A stretch of DNA of 61,018 bases from Lachnospiraceae bacterium (GCA_022769625.1 JALEJP010000036.1:1-61018), one strand, 5' to 3'; numbered from the stretch's first letter, positions 27,748-36,989 are shown. Notes: generated by a model from the letters alone, not told the origin. Numbers and translations are program-made.

Positions 27748-29025
27748 CTATCTGTTCAGATATCCTCTGACTGCATTCAGGACATACTCCAGATTTTCCT
27801 CCGTATGTGCTGCCGAGAGGAACATTGCCTCAAACTGTGCCGGCGCCAGATGAATTCCCTGCTCCAGCATATACCGGAAATAATCCGCATAGTTTGCGGT
27901 GTCTGATGTCTTTGCCGACGCATAATTGGTCACCGGTGTCTCCGTGAAGAACAGCGATCCAATGGAACCAACATGGTTCATCTGCCAGGAATATCCGGCC
28001 TTTTTGACTTCTTCTCTGATTTTTTCAAAAAATGCATCACTCTTCTCGTTCAAACGGTCATAAATCTCAGGCTGCTGCTTCAGCAGGGTAAGCTGTGCGA
28101 TGCCGGCCGCCATCGCCACCGGATTTCCGCTTAAGGTTCCAGCCTGATAAACGGCCCCTACCGGAGATACCATCTCCATGATTTCACGTTTTCCGCCATA
28201 TGCGCCCACCGGCATGCCGGCTCCGATGATTTTACCGTAGGTAACCAGATCCGCATCTATGTTGTAATACCCCTGGGCACCCTGAAGTCCCAGGCGGAAT
28301 CCGGTGATGACCTCATCAAAGATCAGGACCGTCCCATGCTGTGTACAGAGTCTGCGCAGTCCTTCCAAAAATCCCTCTGCCGGTGGAACCACACCCATAT
28401 TTGCGGCAACAGGCTCTACAATTACAGCTGCGATCTCATCCGGATACTGTGCAAAAAGCGCTTCCACACTGTCCAGATCATTATACACTGCCGACAGCGT
28501 ATCCTGGGTACAACCCTTTGGCACACCTGCACTGTCCGGAATACCTGCCGTCATAACACCGGATCCTGCTTTCACAAGAAGTGCATCGGAATGGCCGTGA
28601 TAGCATCCCATAAATTTTACGATCTTATCTCTTCCTGTGTAGCCTCTGGCTGCACGGATCGCACTCATGACTGCTTCCGTTCCGGAATTGACCATACGCA
28701 CCATGTCAAGGGTGGGAATGATATCTGTCATAAGCTCTGCCATCTCTACCTCACGCTCTGTAGCCGCCCCATAGCTTAATCCATTCTCACAGGCTTTGAT
28801 CACCGCCTCACGAATGACCGGATGATTGTGTCCCAGGATCATAGGTCCCCAGGATCCGATGAAATCCATATAGCGATTTCCATCCACATCCGTCATAAAA
28901 ACGCCGTCCGCCCGGTCTATAAAACGTGGTGTACCGCCCACCGACCCAAATGCGCGCACCGGACTGTTCACTCCTCCCGGAATGAGTCTTACCGCTTTTT
29001 CAAAAAGTGCTTCTGATTTTGTCAT
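27748..29025 (-). CDS. hemL: Glutamate-1-semialdehyde 2,1-aminomutase HemL
   Basis: PLP enzyme making 5-aminolevulinate from glutamate 1-semialdehyde. The class III aminotransferase fold shows PGGVNSPVRAF, the NSGTEA motif, FDEVITGFR for the PLP nitrogen, and the PLP lysine in YGKIIGAGMPVGAYGG. Length 425 is standard. The ATG overlaps the hemB stop codon (TGATG), so it is coupled and last in hemA-hemC-cobA/hemD-hemB-hemL. Confidence 0.97.
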   Translation of the reverse strand: MTKSEALFEKAVRLIPGGVNSPVRAFGSVGGTPRFIDRADGVFMTDVDGNRYMDFIGSWGPMILGHNHPVIREAVIKACENGLSYGAATEREVEMAELMTDIIPTLDMVRMVNSGTEAVMSAIRAARGYTGRDKIVKFMGCYHGHSDALLVKAGSGVMTAGIPDSAGVPKGCTQDTLSAVYNDLDSVEALFAQYPDEIAAVIVEPVAANMGVVPPAEGFLEGLRRLCTQHGTVLIFDEVITGFRLGLQGAQGYYNIDADLVTYGKIIGAGMPVGAYGGKREIMEMVSPVGAVYQAGTLSGNPVAMAAGIAQLTLLKQQPEIYDRLNEKSDAFFEKIREEVKKAGYSWQMNHVGSIGSLFFTETPVTNYASAKTSDTANYADYFRYMLEQGIHLAPAQFEAMFLSAAHTEENLEYVLNAVRGYLNR

Positions 29026-30008
29026 CAGCCAATTCTCCCTTCCTCCATCAGTTTCGCGATTTCTTTTGCAAAATAAGTCAGATAAATATCCGCTCCGGCA
29101 CGATAGGCACCCACTGCCATCTCACCGATAATACGCTCTTCCTCAATATAGCCAAGCTTTGCGGCCGCTTTTATCATAGCATACTCCCCGCTTACACTGT
29201 AAGCGGCAACCGGTGTATTGACCACATTTCGCACCTCACGGATCACATCCAGATAGGCAAGTGCGGGCTTTACCATAATAATGTCCGCACCTTCCTCCAC
29301 ATCCAGCAGGGCCTCACGGATGCCCTCTCTGCTGTTATGAAAATCCATCTGATAGGATTTGCGGTCACCAAAAGCCGGAGCAGAACCTGCCGCCTCGCGA
29401 AAAGGACCATAAAATGCAGATGCATATTTTACAGCATAGGACATGATCGGTGTACCGGTATGTCCCGCCTGATCCAGCATCCTGCGGATTGCCGCCACGC
29501 GACCATCCATCATATCAGAGGGTGCCACCATATCGGCTCCGGCCTCCACATGAGAAAGCGCAGTTTTTGCAAGCAGCTCAAGTGTGCTGTCATTGTCCAC
29601 ATCGTGGCCGCACAGAAGACCGCAGTGACCATGGGAGGTATACTCGCACATGCAGACATCCGTGATCAGATACAAATCCGGAAACTGTTTTCTGGCCTCC
29701 CGAAGCGCTCTCTGAACAATTCCGTTCTCATCGTATGCACCGCTTCCTACCTCATCCTTGTGATCCGGTATTCCAAAAAACATAACACTTTTTACACCGG
29801 CATCCATCAGACGTTCCAGTTCAAATCCCATGCAGTCCACACTGTAGCGGTACTGGCCCTCCATGGACGGAATCTCCTCGCGGATACCGCTTCCTTCCCG
29901 CACAAACATCGGATAAATAAGGGATGCTTTGTCCATTCTCGTCTCACGCACCATCCTGCGGATGGTATCATTTCCTCTAAGCCTTCTCGGCCTGACTGTC
30001 ATATCCAT
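29025..30008 (-). CDS. hemB: Porphobilinogen synthase HemB
   Basis: Condenses two 5-aminolevulinate molecules to porphobilinogen. It contains RRLRGNDTIRRMVRET at the N-terminus, the metal-site region with CTSHGHCG, the first Schiff-base lysine in YAVKYASAFYGPFREA and the second in IMVKPALAYLD. The Cys residues suggest a zinc-type enzyme. The start was set to the ATG at 30008 behind GGAGG, since an upstream TTG lies on the ribosome binding site; the product is 327 residues. Confidence 0.96.
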   Translation of the reverse strand: MDMTVRPRRLRGNDTIRRMVRETRMDKASLIYPMFVREGSGIREEIPSMEGQYRYSVDCMGFELERLMDAGVKSVMFFGIPDHKDEVGSGAYDENGIVQRALREARKQFPDLYLITDVCMCEYTSHGHCGLLCGHDVDNDSTLELLAKTALSHVEAGADMVAPSDMMDGRVAAIRRMLDQAGHTGTPIMSYAVKYASAFYGPFREAAGSAPAFGDRKSYQMDFHNSREGIREALLDVEEGADIIMVKPALAYLDVIREVRNVVNTPVAAYSVSGEYAMIKAAAKLGYIEEERIIGEMAVGAYRAGADIYLTYFAKEIAKLMEEGRIG

Positions 30009-30029
30009 AATCTTTTCCTCCAATGAAAA

Positions 30030-31574
30030 TCAAAACTCCTCTGTCTCATGTCTGCCGGAAGCCGCCGCACCATGTTCCAGGCACAGCTGCTCCACCTTTT
30101 TCAGTACACTGTCCATGGTTGCCTTCTCGGCCATCCAGGTCTGCATCCCAAGAGCATCCGCCGCCGCCTTTGTCTGTCTGCCGATGCACACTGCCCGGAC
30201 TTTTGAAAAATCAAGACCCTTTACTGCCTCCGCAAATCCTCTCACGGTAGACGCACTGGTAAACACGGCATAATCCACCTTTCCGCTTTCAAACTCTGCT
30301 CTTTCATCAATCAGTGTCTGGCTCTCATAATACGTATGATAGGTTGCAATATCATCGATTACAACCGAATCCACCTTTTTCAGCTCTTCGATCAGTTCCT
30401 GATTTCCGATGGATGCACGGGGAATCAGGATACGCTCACCTCCCAGACATTCATTTCGAAGTGCCTCTCCAAGAGCGCCCCCCTCATACACCGGAGGTAT
30501 CAGATCTGCCACAATGCCATGCTTTTTCAGGGCCTTTGCGGAGCCGGTGCCGATGGCCGCTATCCTGGCATGTGCCAGACTCCGCACATCCATACCGGCC
30601 TGATCCATCTCTTCAAAAAAGATGCGTACGCCGGTAGGGCTTGTAAATACGATCCAGTCATAGCTTCCAATACGCAGAAAGCACTCTTTCAGTGCCATAT
30701 TATCCGCAATGGCCTCGGTCCGGATCGCCGGCAGTTCCAGCACCTCTGCCCCTTTTTCTCTCAGCTTCTGCGCCATCTGGGAAATCAGCTCCTTCGGTCT
30801 TGTCACCAGAATGCGGCATCCGGAAAGGGGAAGCTTCTCATACCACGCAAACTCCCCCGCAAGGCTGCACACCCATCCTACCACAATAATCGCCGGTGTC
30901 TCAATTCCCTGACGTTTTACTTCCTCACTCAGAGTGGATACGGTGGCGACAATGCGTTTCTGATCCGCTGTGGTTCCTTTCTGGAGAATGGCTGCCGGCA
31001 TATCCGGCTGCATGCCCGCTGCCAGAAGTCCCTGGCAGATCTCCCCAAGTGCCGATACCCCCATCAAAAAGACCAGCGTTCCCTTTGTGCGCACCAGCGC
31101 CTCAAAATCAATATTGTAGGGTTCCCCCTTTTTCTTATGTCCCGTCACAATATGGAGGGAAGAACAGAAATCCCTGTGCGTCACCGGAATCCCATTGTAA
31201 GCCGGCACAGCCAGCGCAGAGGTTACACCCGGCACCACTTCATAGGGGATCTGATGCCTGCTAAGCAGCTCCAGTTCCTCCCCGCCTCTGCCAAACAGAA
31301 ACGGATCGCCGCCCTTTAAGCGCACCACCCGTTTGCCCTCCATTGCCTTATCCAACAGCACCTGATTGATTTCCTCCTGGGGCATCAGATGATTGCTTGC
31401 GCGTTTTCCCACATTGATCCGCTCTGCCTTCTCCGGGATCATATTCAGTACCGCCTGCCCTACCAGAGCATCGTAAACCACAACCTGTGCCTGCTCCAGC
31501 ACCGCTCTGCCTTTCAGAGTAAACAGCCCTGGATCCGAAGGCCCCGCTCCCACCAGCCAAACTTTTCCTGTCAT
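30030..31574 (-). CDS. Fused uroporphyrinogen-III C-methyltransferase / uroporphyrinogen-III synthase (CobA-HemD)
   Basis: Bifunctional enzyme, 514 residues. The N-terminal half (about 1-245) is the SUMT domain with VGAGPSDPGLFTLKG, RLKGGDPFLFGRGGEE and VVPGVTSA. It methylates uroporphyrinogen III at C2 and C7 to give precorrin-2. The C-terminal half (about 255-490) is HemD, with ILVTRP near its start and FTSPTGVRIFFE. The fusion commits the pathway to corrinoid or siroheme synthesis. Two in-frame ATGs occur; the one at 31574 has better spacing from GAGGA. A gap of only 21 bases separates it from hemB. Confidence 0.93.
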   Translation of the reverse strand: MTGKVWLVGAGPSDPGLFTLKGRAVLEQAQVVVYDALVGQAVLNMIPEKAERINVGKRASNHLMPQEEINQVLLDKAMEGKRVVRLKGGDPFLFGRGGEELELLSRHQIPYEVVPGVTSALAVPAYNGIPVTHRDFCSSLHIVTGHKKKGEPYNIDFEALVRTKGTLVFLMGVSALGEICQGLLAAGMQPDMPAAILQKGTTADQKRIVATVSTLSEEVKRQGIETPAIIVVGWVCSLAGEFAWYEKLPLSGCRILVTRPKELISQMAQKLREKGAEVLELPAIRTEAIADNMALKECFLRIGSYDWIVFTSPTGVRIFFEEMDQAGMDVRSLAHARIAAIGTGSAKALKKHGIVADLIPPVYEGGALGEALRNECLGGERILIPRASIGNQELIEELKKVDSVVIDDIATYHTYYESQTLIDERAEFESGKVDYAVFTSASTVRGFAEAVKGLDFSKVRAVCIGRQTKAAADALGMQTWMAEKATMDSVLKKVEQLCLEHGAAASGRHETEEF

Positions 31575-31639
31575 ATTCATTCCTCATTCCTTTCGCTTCA
31601 GTCAGGCCAAACCGTTTGTACACTATTCTCTGCTGTCTG

Positions 31640-32536
31640 TCATTCTCCCGTCCGGGACAGCTTCGCCCGCAGCACATCTGCCAGCTCTCTTCCAATCTGT
31701 TCCGCTTCGGAGCACTCACCTGTCATACTGCCTTTCACATACTGACCGGTTTCTTCCATATAATAAAGTCCCAGCAGACTCAGCTTTCCATCCTGCACAC
31801 GCGCGTGCGCTGCAATGGGTGAACTGCATCCTCCATCCAGCCTGCGGACAAATGCGCGCTCACAAATCGCCGCCGCCTTCGCCTCTGCGTCATTGTAGCC
31901 TTCCAGAAATCCAAAATCTTCGTCCCGTCTTCCCTGCACAGCCAGGATTCCCTGTCCGGCTGCCGGAATCACTTCCTCCGGCTCAAAATAACGGCTGATC
32001 CGATCTTCCAGTCCCAGCCTTTTCAGACCGGCTGCTGCCAGCACCAGCGCACCATATTCGCCCTCATCCAGCTTACGCAGCCTTGTCTGAACATTTCCAC
32101 GCACAGATCGAAACTGCGCTTCCGGATACCGGGATTGCAGCTGCAGAATCCTCCTGCGGCTGGAACATCCTATTGGAAGGGATGGATCCCGTTCCCTGCA
32201 GCCTTCCGGCAAAACCAGCACATCTCTTGGATCCTCACGCCTGGAAAAGGCCACAAGAGGAAGTTCTTCCGGTACCTCCATCGGCATATCCTTCAGGCTG
32301 TGCACCGACAGATCACTTCTGCCCTCCATAAGGGCACGATCCAGTTCTTTCACAAACAGCCCTTTCCCTCCGATTTGATCCAGAGTCCGGTCGAGAATGA
32401 TATCTCCGGTAGTTTTCATGGTCAAAAGCTCTGCCTGGATACCGGGATTGTTCGCCTGAATAAAATCGCGCACCATCTCTGACTGGATCACCGCCAGCCT
32501 GCTCTCTCTGCTTCCTATTATAATCTTACGCTTCAT
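31640..32536 (-). CDS. hemC: Hydroxymethylbilane synthase HemC
   Basis: Polymerises four porphobilinogen molecules to hydroxymethylbilane. GSRESRLAVIQSE opens the protein, LSVHSLKDMP holds the catalytic Asp region, and the dipyrromethane cofactor cysteine is in DGGCSSPIAAHA. Length 298. It follows hemA by 27 bases. The ribosome binding site AGGAG lies 12 bases upstream of the ATG, slightly far. Confidence 0.96.
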   Translation of the reverse strand: MKRKIIIGSRESRLAVIQSEMVRDFIQANNPGIQAELLTMKTTGDIILDRTLDQIGGKGLFVKELDRALMEGRSDLSVHSLKDMPMEVPEELPLVAFSRREDPRDVLVLPEGCRERDPSLPIGCSSRRRILQLQSRYPEAQFRSVRGNVQTRLRKLDEGEYGALVLAAAGLKRLGLEDRISRYFEPEEVIPAAGQGILAVQGRRDEDFGFLEGYNDAEAKAAAICERAFVRRLDGGCSSPIAAHARVQDGKLSLLGLYYMEETGQYVKGSMTGECSEAEQIGRELADVLRAKLSRTGE

Positions 32537-32563
32537 ACCTGATATTGCTCCTGTCTGTTTTCG

Positions 32564-33799
32564 TCAGTTTCCTCCTGGATAGATCTTCTCGAGTCCCTCC
32601 ACACATTCCCGGAAGGCCTCACCGCTGATATTGTCACGCAGCCCGAACAGCATCTTATTTGCCACCTTCTCCGCTGCCTGCCCGATCTGAGCTTCCAGCT
32701 TTTCTCTGGAAGACGGCTCCAGCGGCAGCTCATGCAGAATCTTATGCAGACGAAGATCCAGATCCACTGCCACGTTTTTCTTAAGCTCCCGAATGCGCGG
32801 TATCACATCCCTGCACTCATACCAGACATAAAACTCTTCCATCTGCTCCTGCAGAATCGCCTCCGCCTTTGCGATGTTTTCTTTCATCTTATCGTTTAAA
32901 ACTTCCACCTTAAAATAATCAATATCATACAGACGGATATGCATCAGTTTTTTTACCTCGGGATCAATGTCACGGGGCACAGCAAGATCCAAAAGCACCA
33001 GCTCATGCTTCAGCTCCACCTCACGTACCCCTTCCCTGGTCAGGGTATAATTGGGACTCGCCGTGGCGCTTACCACAAAATCACAGTCACCCAGGATACT
33101 CATGCGGTTTCCATAGTCGATCCGCTTGCATCCCTGCGGAATATCCACAATACCACTTCGATACTGACGTACCGTCACTGTCACATCCGCTCCTGCCTGC
33201 CGCAGGACCGTGGCAGCCAGCTTACCCATCTCTCCGTTTCCGATGACCATGCATTTCCTGCCATTAACCTCGTAGCCCTCTTCACGCAGCGTCTCCAGGG
33301 CCTGATGGATAACAGAATGGTTGCCACCGGAAAGTACCACATTTGTTTTTACCTTTTTCGCTGCAGTCACCGCCATGCGGAACAAAATCTCCAGCACATT
33401 GTCCGTGGCATAATGCTCCCGCGCCATGGAAAGTGCATCTTTCACCTGCGTAAGGATCTGATCTTCCCCAAGAATCCTGGATTCCAGTCCGCATGCCAGA
33501 TGAAACAGATGATCCACCGCATCCTGCTCACTCCGGTATACAAAATATTTCTCATATTCCTTCGTACGAAGCTCTCTCACCTCACACAGAATGTCATAAA
33601 GAGAATCGGTAAATGTCTCATCTGTACTCACCCACAGCTCCATGCGGTTGCAGGTGGAAAGCAGAACACATCCACGGATTCCCTTTTTCTCTTTTATTGC
33701 ATCCAGCGCTTCCGCTGTCTTCTTTTTTGTAAATGAAAATACTGTCCGGATATCGATTGCCGCCACACTGTGATCGATTCCTATCATCTGAATTCCCAT
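32564..33799 (-). CDS. hemA: Glutamyl-tRNA reductase HemA
   Basis: First committed enzyme of C5-route tetrapyrrole synthesis; reduces glutamyl-tRNA(Glu) to glutamate 1-semialdehyde. The N-terminal catalytic domain begins MGIQMIGIDHS and has the catalytic Cys in LLSTCNRMELW. The NADPH domain carries VIGNGEMGKLAA, and a helical dimerisation domain ends the protein. At 411 residues it is a normal length. The ATG at 33799 follows AAGGGAAG; a 14-residue upstream extension is unlikely. It heads the hem operon and is divergent from cbiK. Confidence 0.95.
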   Translation of the reverse strand: MGIQMIGIDHSVAAIDIRTVFSFTKKKTAEALDAIKEKKGIRGCVLLSTCNRMELWVSTDETFTDSLYDILCEVRELRTKEYEKYFVYRSEQDAVDHLFHLACGLESRILGEDQILTQVKDALSMAREHYATDNVLEILFRMAVTAAKKVKTNVVLSGGNHSVIHQALETLREEGYEVNGRKCMVIGNGEMGKLAATVLRQAGADVTVTVRQYRSGIVDIPQGCKRIDYGNRMSILGDCDFVVSATASPNYTLTREGVREVELKHELVLLDLAVPRDIDPEVKKLMHIRLYDIDYFKVEVLNDKMKENIAKAEAILQEQMEEFYVWYECRDVIPRIRELKKNVAVDLDLRLHKILHELPLEPSSREKLEAQIGQAAEKVANKMLFGLRDNISGEAFRECVEGLEKIYPGGN

Positions 33800-33839
33800 A
33801 GATTTTTCTTCCCTTTGTACTTTAAATTGAACCTTAACC

Positions 33840-33868
33840 ATGATACCACAAACCTGTCAAAAAATCTA
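33840..33868 (-). promoter_or_regulatory. Possible extended -10 promoter of hemA
   Basis: TGGTATCAT fits an extended -10; the -35 is poor (TAGATT at 17-base spacing). An alternative TTGACA nearby lacks a good -10. Confidence 0.3.
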
Positions 33869-33877
33869 CTTCTGCAA

Positions 33878-33906
33878 TTGACTTTTCCTCCGGCGGATGC
33901 TACACT
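33878..33906 (+). promoter_or_regulatory. Sigma-A promoter of cbiK-cbiQ-cbiO
   Basis: TTGACT and TACACT with a 17-base spacer, giving a leader of roughly 150 bases before cbiK. No B12-box (GCCACTG-like) could be read in this leader. Confidence 0.65.
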
Positions 33907-33974
33907 TTTGTTATTGTTTACGCATGGAACAGTATCCATTGACGAGAACACGCGTATACCTCTACGGGGTTGGT

Positions 33975-34003
33975 CAGCCTGTCATTCTATGATGGGCTGT
34001 TTT
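33975..34003 (+). terminator. Attenuator-like hairpin in the cbiK leader
   Basis: Stem CAGCC/GGCTG with an inner TCAT/ATGA, followed by TTTT, about 60 bases before the cbiK start codon. It may be a weak intrinsic terminator controlling entry into the operon; the T-run is short. Confidence 0.35.
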
Positions 34004-34061
34004 ATCGCACAGCCTCACGAACCAGGATATAAAAAGATAAGAATGGAAGGAACCGATATTT

Positions 34062-34847
34062 ATGGAATACACGGCAAAAAAAGCAATCCTTGTGGTAAGC
34101 TTTGGTACCAGTTATCACCAGACACGCAAAAAGACCATTGACCGGATTGAAGCCGACATACAGGCTGCCTGTCCGGACCGGAAAATCTACCGCGCCTGGA
34201 CCAGCAAAATGATTCTCCGCAAACTGAAAACACGGGATGGCATTCACATTGACAATGTAAAGGAAGCCATGGAGACCATGCACCGGGACGGGATCACCGA
34301 TGTGATCATTCAGCCCACTCATGTCATCAACGGCATTGAAAATGACCTGATGAAGGAGGATGTTCTGGCTTTTCAGGATTGTTTTGCCCGTATTACCTTT
34401 GGTGCTCCGCTTCTTACCTCGGAACAGGACAGCCGTGAGGTAATCCAGGTGCTGACAGACGCATGGGGCGGTCTTCCAAAAGAAGAAGCTCTGGTATTCA
34501 TGGGACACGGCACGCCGCATTATGCCAATGCCATCTATGCTGCCCTGGACTATACCTTCAAGGATTTTGGTTACAAAAACATTTTTATGGGCACAGTGGA
34601 AGCTTACCCTTCCATGGATTCTCTGTTAAAACAGGTGAAAGACTATCAGCCGTCACGTATCCATCTGGCTCCTTTTATGATCGTAGCCGGAGACCATGCC
34701 CAAAATGACCTTGCAGGCAATGAACCGGACTCCTGGAAATCCCGGTTTGAACAGGAAGGCTATGCAGTCACCTGCCATCTGAAAGGACTGGGCGAATATG
34801 ACGGCATACGCCATATTTTCCTGCGCCATATTGAAGAAGCACAGTAA
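34062..34847 (+). CDS. cbiK: Sirohydrochlorin cobaltochelatase CbiK
   Basis: Inserts Co2+ into sirohydrochlorin, the entry reaction of anaerobic cobalamin synthesis. The 261-residue protein has the class II chelatase fold. The N-terminal motif ILVVSFGTS is followed by a metal-ligand histidine in IQPTHVINGIEND, the second histidine in FMGHGTPHYAN, and the acid in VEAYPS. No signal peptide is seen, so it is cytoplasmic. It heads a plus-strand unit with cbiQ and cbiO, physically linking metal import with chelation. Confidence 0.95.
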   Translation: MEYTAKKAILVVSFGTSYHQTRKKTIDRIEADIQAACPDRKIYRAWTSKMILRKLKTRDGIHIDNVKEAMETMHRDGITDVIIQPTHVINGIENDLMKEDVLAFQDCFARITFGAPLLTSEQDSREVIQVLTDAWGGLPKEEALVFMGHGTPHYANAIYAALDYTFKDFGYKNIFMGTVEAYPSMDSLLKQVKDYQPSRIHLAPFMIVAGDHAQNDLAGNEPDSWKSRFEQEGYAVTCHLKGLGEYDGIRHIFLRHIEEAQ

Positions 34848-34868
34848 GTTTTAAAAGGAAGTACCATT

Positions 34869-35714
34869 ATGAGTCTGCAGAAAACATCAAAACATACGCA
34901 CACATCCGGTCATTCTCATACAGCAGTCCACCGTCACAACACCGGAGGTTCTGCCATTGATTTTTATGCCTGCAATTCCAGGATACGTCACTGGAATCCC
35001 GGTTTCAAGGCGGGTTTTGCCATGCTTCTGGTACTTTTCTGCATTGTTGCAGATAATCCGTATATTTCCGGTATCCTGATCGCTGCATCTGCCTTTTTTA
35101 CCGTTGTGCTTGGCGGACTTCCCCTGCGGAAGTATCTGTCCGTCCTTTCCATCCCGATCACATTTATTCTGCTTGGCAGCCTTGCCATCGCCGTTGATTT
35201 TTCCTCAAAACCGGTGGGGGATTACAACCTGTATCTCCATTGGTTTTATCTCTGTATCACCAGAACAGGAATCCAAAAGACTCTTTTCCTGATTCTGAAG
35301 GTTTTTGGCGCAGTAAGCTGCATGCTGATGATGACACTGTCCACACCTTCCCACGAGCTCTTTTCTGTGCTTGGCAAAATACACTGCCCGCAGCTGTTTG
35401 TGGAACTGATGTATATGATCTATCGATATATCTTTATTTTGCTGGATGTCCAGCACAGCATGCATATCGCAGCGGAATCAAGGCTTGGATTTTGTGATTT
35501 CAGAACCTCCTGTAATTCCTTTGGTAAGATTGCCTGCAATCTCTTCCTTGTGGCACTCAAAAAGGCACACACCTACTACGATGCCATGGAAGCCCGCTGT
35601 TACGATGGCACCTTTGCTTTTCTCGAGGAAGAAAAGCCCTTAAAACCCGTCCAGCTTCTGACCGCCGTCCTGTTTTTTCTTTTTCTGATGGTAATATGGC
35701 TGTTAACGAAGTAA
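34869..35714 (+). CDS. cbiQ: ECF cobalt transporter subunit CbiQ with His-rich N-terminus (second system)
   Basis: T-component of a cobalt importer, 281 residues. The first 25 residues are hydrophilic and hold six histidines (His9, 11, 15, 17, 21, 23), a metal-binding type of tail that is not part of the usual CbiQ fold. Hydrophobic helices and the coupling motif MEARCYDGTF follow, with a final membrane segment. It lies 21 bases after cbiK. A tail like this could store or hand over Co2+ near CbiK; that is inference. Confidence 0.9.
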   Translation: MSLQKTSKHTHTSGHSHTAVHRHNTGGSAIDFYACNSRIRHWNPGFKAGFAMLLVLFCIVADNPYISGILIAASAFFTVVLGGLPLRKYLSVLSIPITFILLGSLAIAVDFSSKPVGDYNLYLHWFYLCITRTGIQKTLFLILKVFGAVSCMLMMTLSTPSHELFSVLGKIHCPQLFVELMYMIYRYIFILLDVQHSMHIAAESRLGFCDFRTSCNSFGKIACNLFLVALKKAHTYYDAMEARCYDGTFAFLEEEKPLKPVQLLTAVLFFLFLMVIWLLTK

Positions 35715-35779
35715 TCGGAACTCTATGAATAATCAATACGCTCGATAAAGGATAAGATATCTTTCAGGAGGATTTTGAA

Positions 35780-36619
35780 ATGAAGGAACCTGTTTTGCAG
35801 GTAAATAATCTGCATTATACCTACAACGGCAAAGATATGGCACTGGACGGCGTCCATCTGACAATACAGGAAAAAGAACGGATCGCCGTGATCGGTTCAA
35901 ACGGAGCAGGAAAATCCACCTTTTTTCTGAATATAAACGGTGTTCTCACCCCAACCGAAGGTGAAATTTTCTACCGCGGCACAAAAATTACCCGCAAAAG
36001 TCTAAAGCAGCTTCGCAAAAATATCGGCATTGTATTTCAGGATGCAGACAATCAGATCATTGCATCCACCGTTATGGCTGAGGTTTCCTTCGGTCCCATG
36101 AATCTGAAGCTGCCCCGTGAGGAAGTGAAAGACCGGGTGAACATGTCTCTGGATTACATGAACCTTTCCGCCTTAAGGGACCGTCCTCCCCATTATTTAA
36201 GTGGAGGGGAAAAAAAGCGGGTTTCCATTGCCGATATCATCGCCATGAAATCTGAAATCATTATTTTTGACGAACCAACCGCAAGCCTGGATCCGGTCAA
36301 TGCCGCCATGCTGGAGGAGGTACTGGATAAGCTTTCTTCAGAAGGAAAGACCTTGTTGATTTCCACCCATGACGTGGATTTTGCATACCGCTGGGCAGAC
36401 CGCATTCTGGTATTTGGCGACGGACAGATCATCGCAGACGGCACACCCCTTTCCGTATTTCAGGATGAGGCGGTTCTCAACCGGGCTAATCTGAAACGTC
36501 CCATGATGCTGGACGTATACACAGAGCTGATAAAAAGCGGACTGCTTCCGGATTCCGGTAACTATCCAAGAGATATGTCATCATTCCGAAAATGTCTGAA
36601 AAATAATATTTCCAGATAG
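35780..36619 (+). CDS. cbiO: ECF cobalt transporter ATPase CbiO (second system)
   Basis: ATPase subunit of 279 residues with Walker A GSNGAGKST, Q-loop FQDADNQII, signature LSGGEKKR, Walker B IIIFDEP and switch STHD. A C-terminal extension of about 35 residues follows the core. An AGGAGG site precedes the ATG. It ends in a terminator that also faces cbiN on the other strand, so its partner S-components CbiM and CbiN are made from a separate, convergent, riboswitch-controlled transcript. Confidence 0.94.
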   Translation: MKEPVLQVNNLHYTYNGKDMALDGVHLTIQEKERIAVIGSNGAGKSTFFLNINGVLTPTEGEIFYRGTKITRKSLKQLRKNIGIVFQDADNQIIASTVMAEVSFGPMNLKLPREEVKDRVNMSLDYMNLSALRDRPPHYLSGGEKKRVSIADIIAMKSEIIIFDEPTASLDPVNAAMLEEVLDKLSSEGKTLLISTHDVDFAYRWADRILVFGDGQIIADGTPLSVFQDEAVLNRANLKRPMMLDVYTELIKSGLLPDSGNYPRDMSSFRKCLKNNISR

Positions 36620-36623
36620 AAAG

Positions 36624-36656
36624 AGCGGGCTGCATTTGCAGTCCCGCCCTTTTTTA
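36624..36656. terminator. Terminator of cbiK-cbiQ-cbiO
   Basis: Stem GCGGG-TGCA/TGCA-CCCGC with a two-base loop followed by CCTTTTTTA. The T-run overlaps the last codons of the convergent cbiN. Confidence 0.85.
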
Positions 36657-36989
36657 TTTCTTTCTCTCCTCATTTTTTTCTTTGTCTTCCCATTTTTTTC
36701 TCTCATAAAATCGGCCCATCAAAAACGCTATGATACCCACGCCGATTCCGGTCTGGATACAGAAAATCAGGCTCTCGATCTCACCCGGGATTTCTCCGCT
36801 GATCAGCCGCTCAAGAACCGGTGTAAACCATGGTTCATACGATTCTCCCTGGATCTCTTCCACCATGACGCTGCCTGCGTCATCGGAGCCTCCAAACTCA
36901 GCCCCCCGCAGTGCAAGAAAGGGAATAATGACCATCAACACAACAATCAGAAGCAAGAGCCCAATAGTTTTTTTATTTTTTCCGGTCAT
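36654..36989 (-). CDS. cbiN: Cobalt transport protein CbiN
   Basis: Small auxiliary subunit of the CbiMNQO importer, 111 residues. It has two membrane helices (about 8-28 and 80-100) flanking an extracytoplasmic loop with ALRGAEFGGSDDAG, the CbiN signature, and ends in a charged tail. It begins at the base directly after the cbiM stop codon, showing strict coupling. The stop codon lies within the terminator region of the convergent cbiO. Confidence 0.93.
   Translation of the reverse strand: MTGKNKKTIGLLLLIVVLMVIIPFLALRGAEFGGSDDAGSVMVEEIQGESYEPWFTPVLERLISGEIPGEIESLIFCIQTGIGVGIIAFLMGRFYERKKWEDKEKNEERKK

Noticed and set aside
34002-34520. 172-codon frame antisense to cbiK
   Set aside because: cbiK is unmistakable on the plus strand; the antisense frame has no recognisable motif or ribosome binding site.
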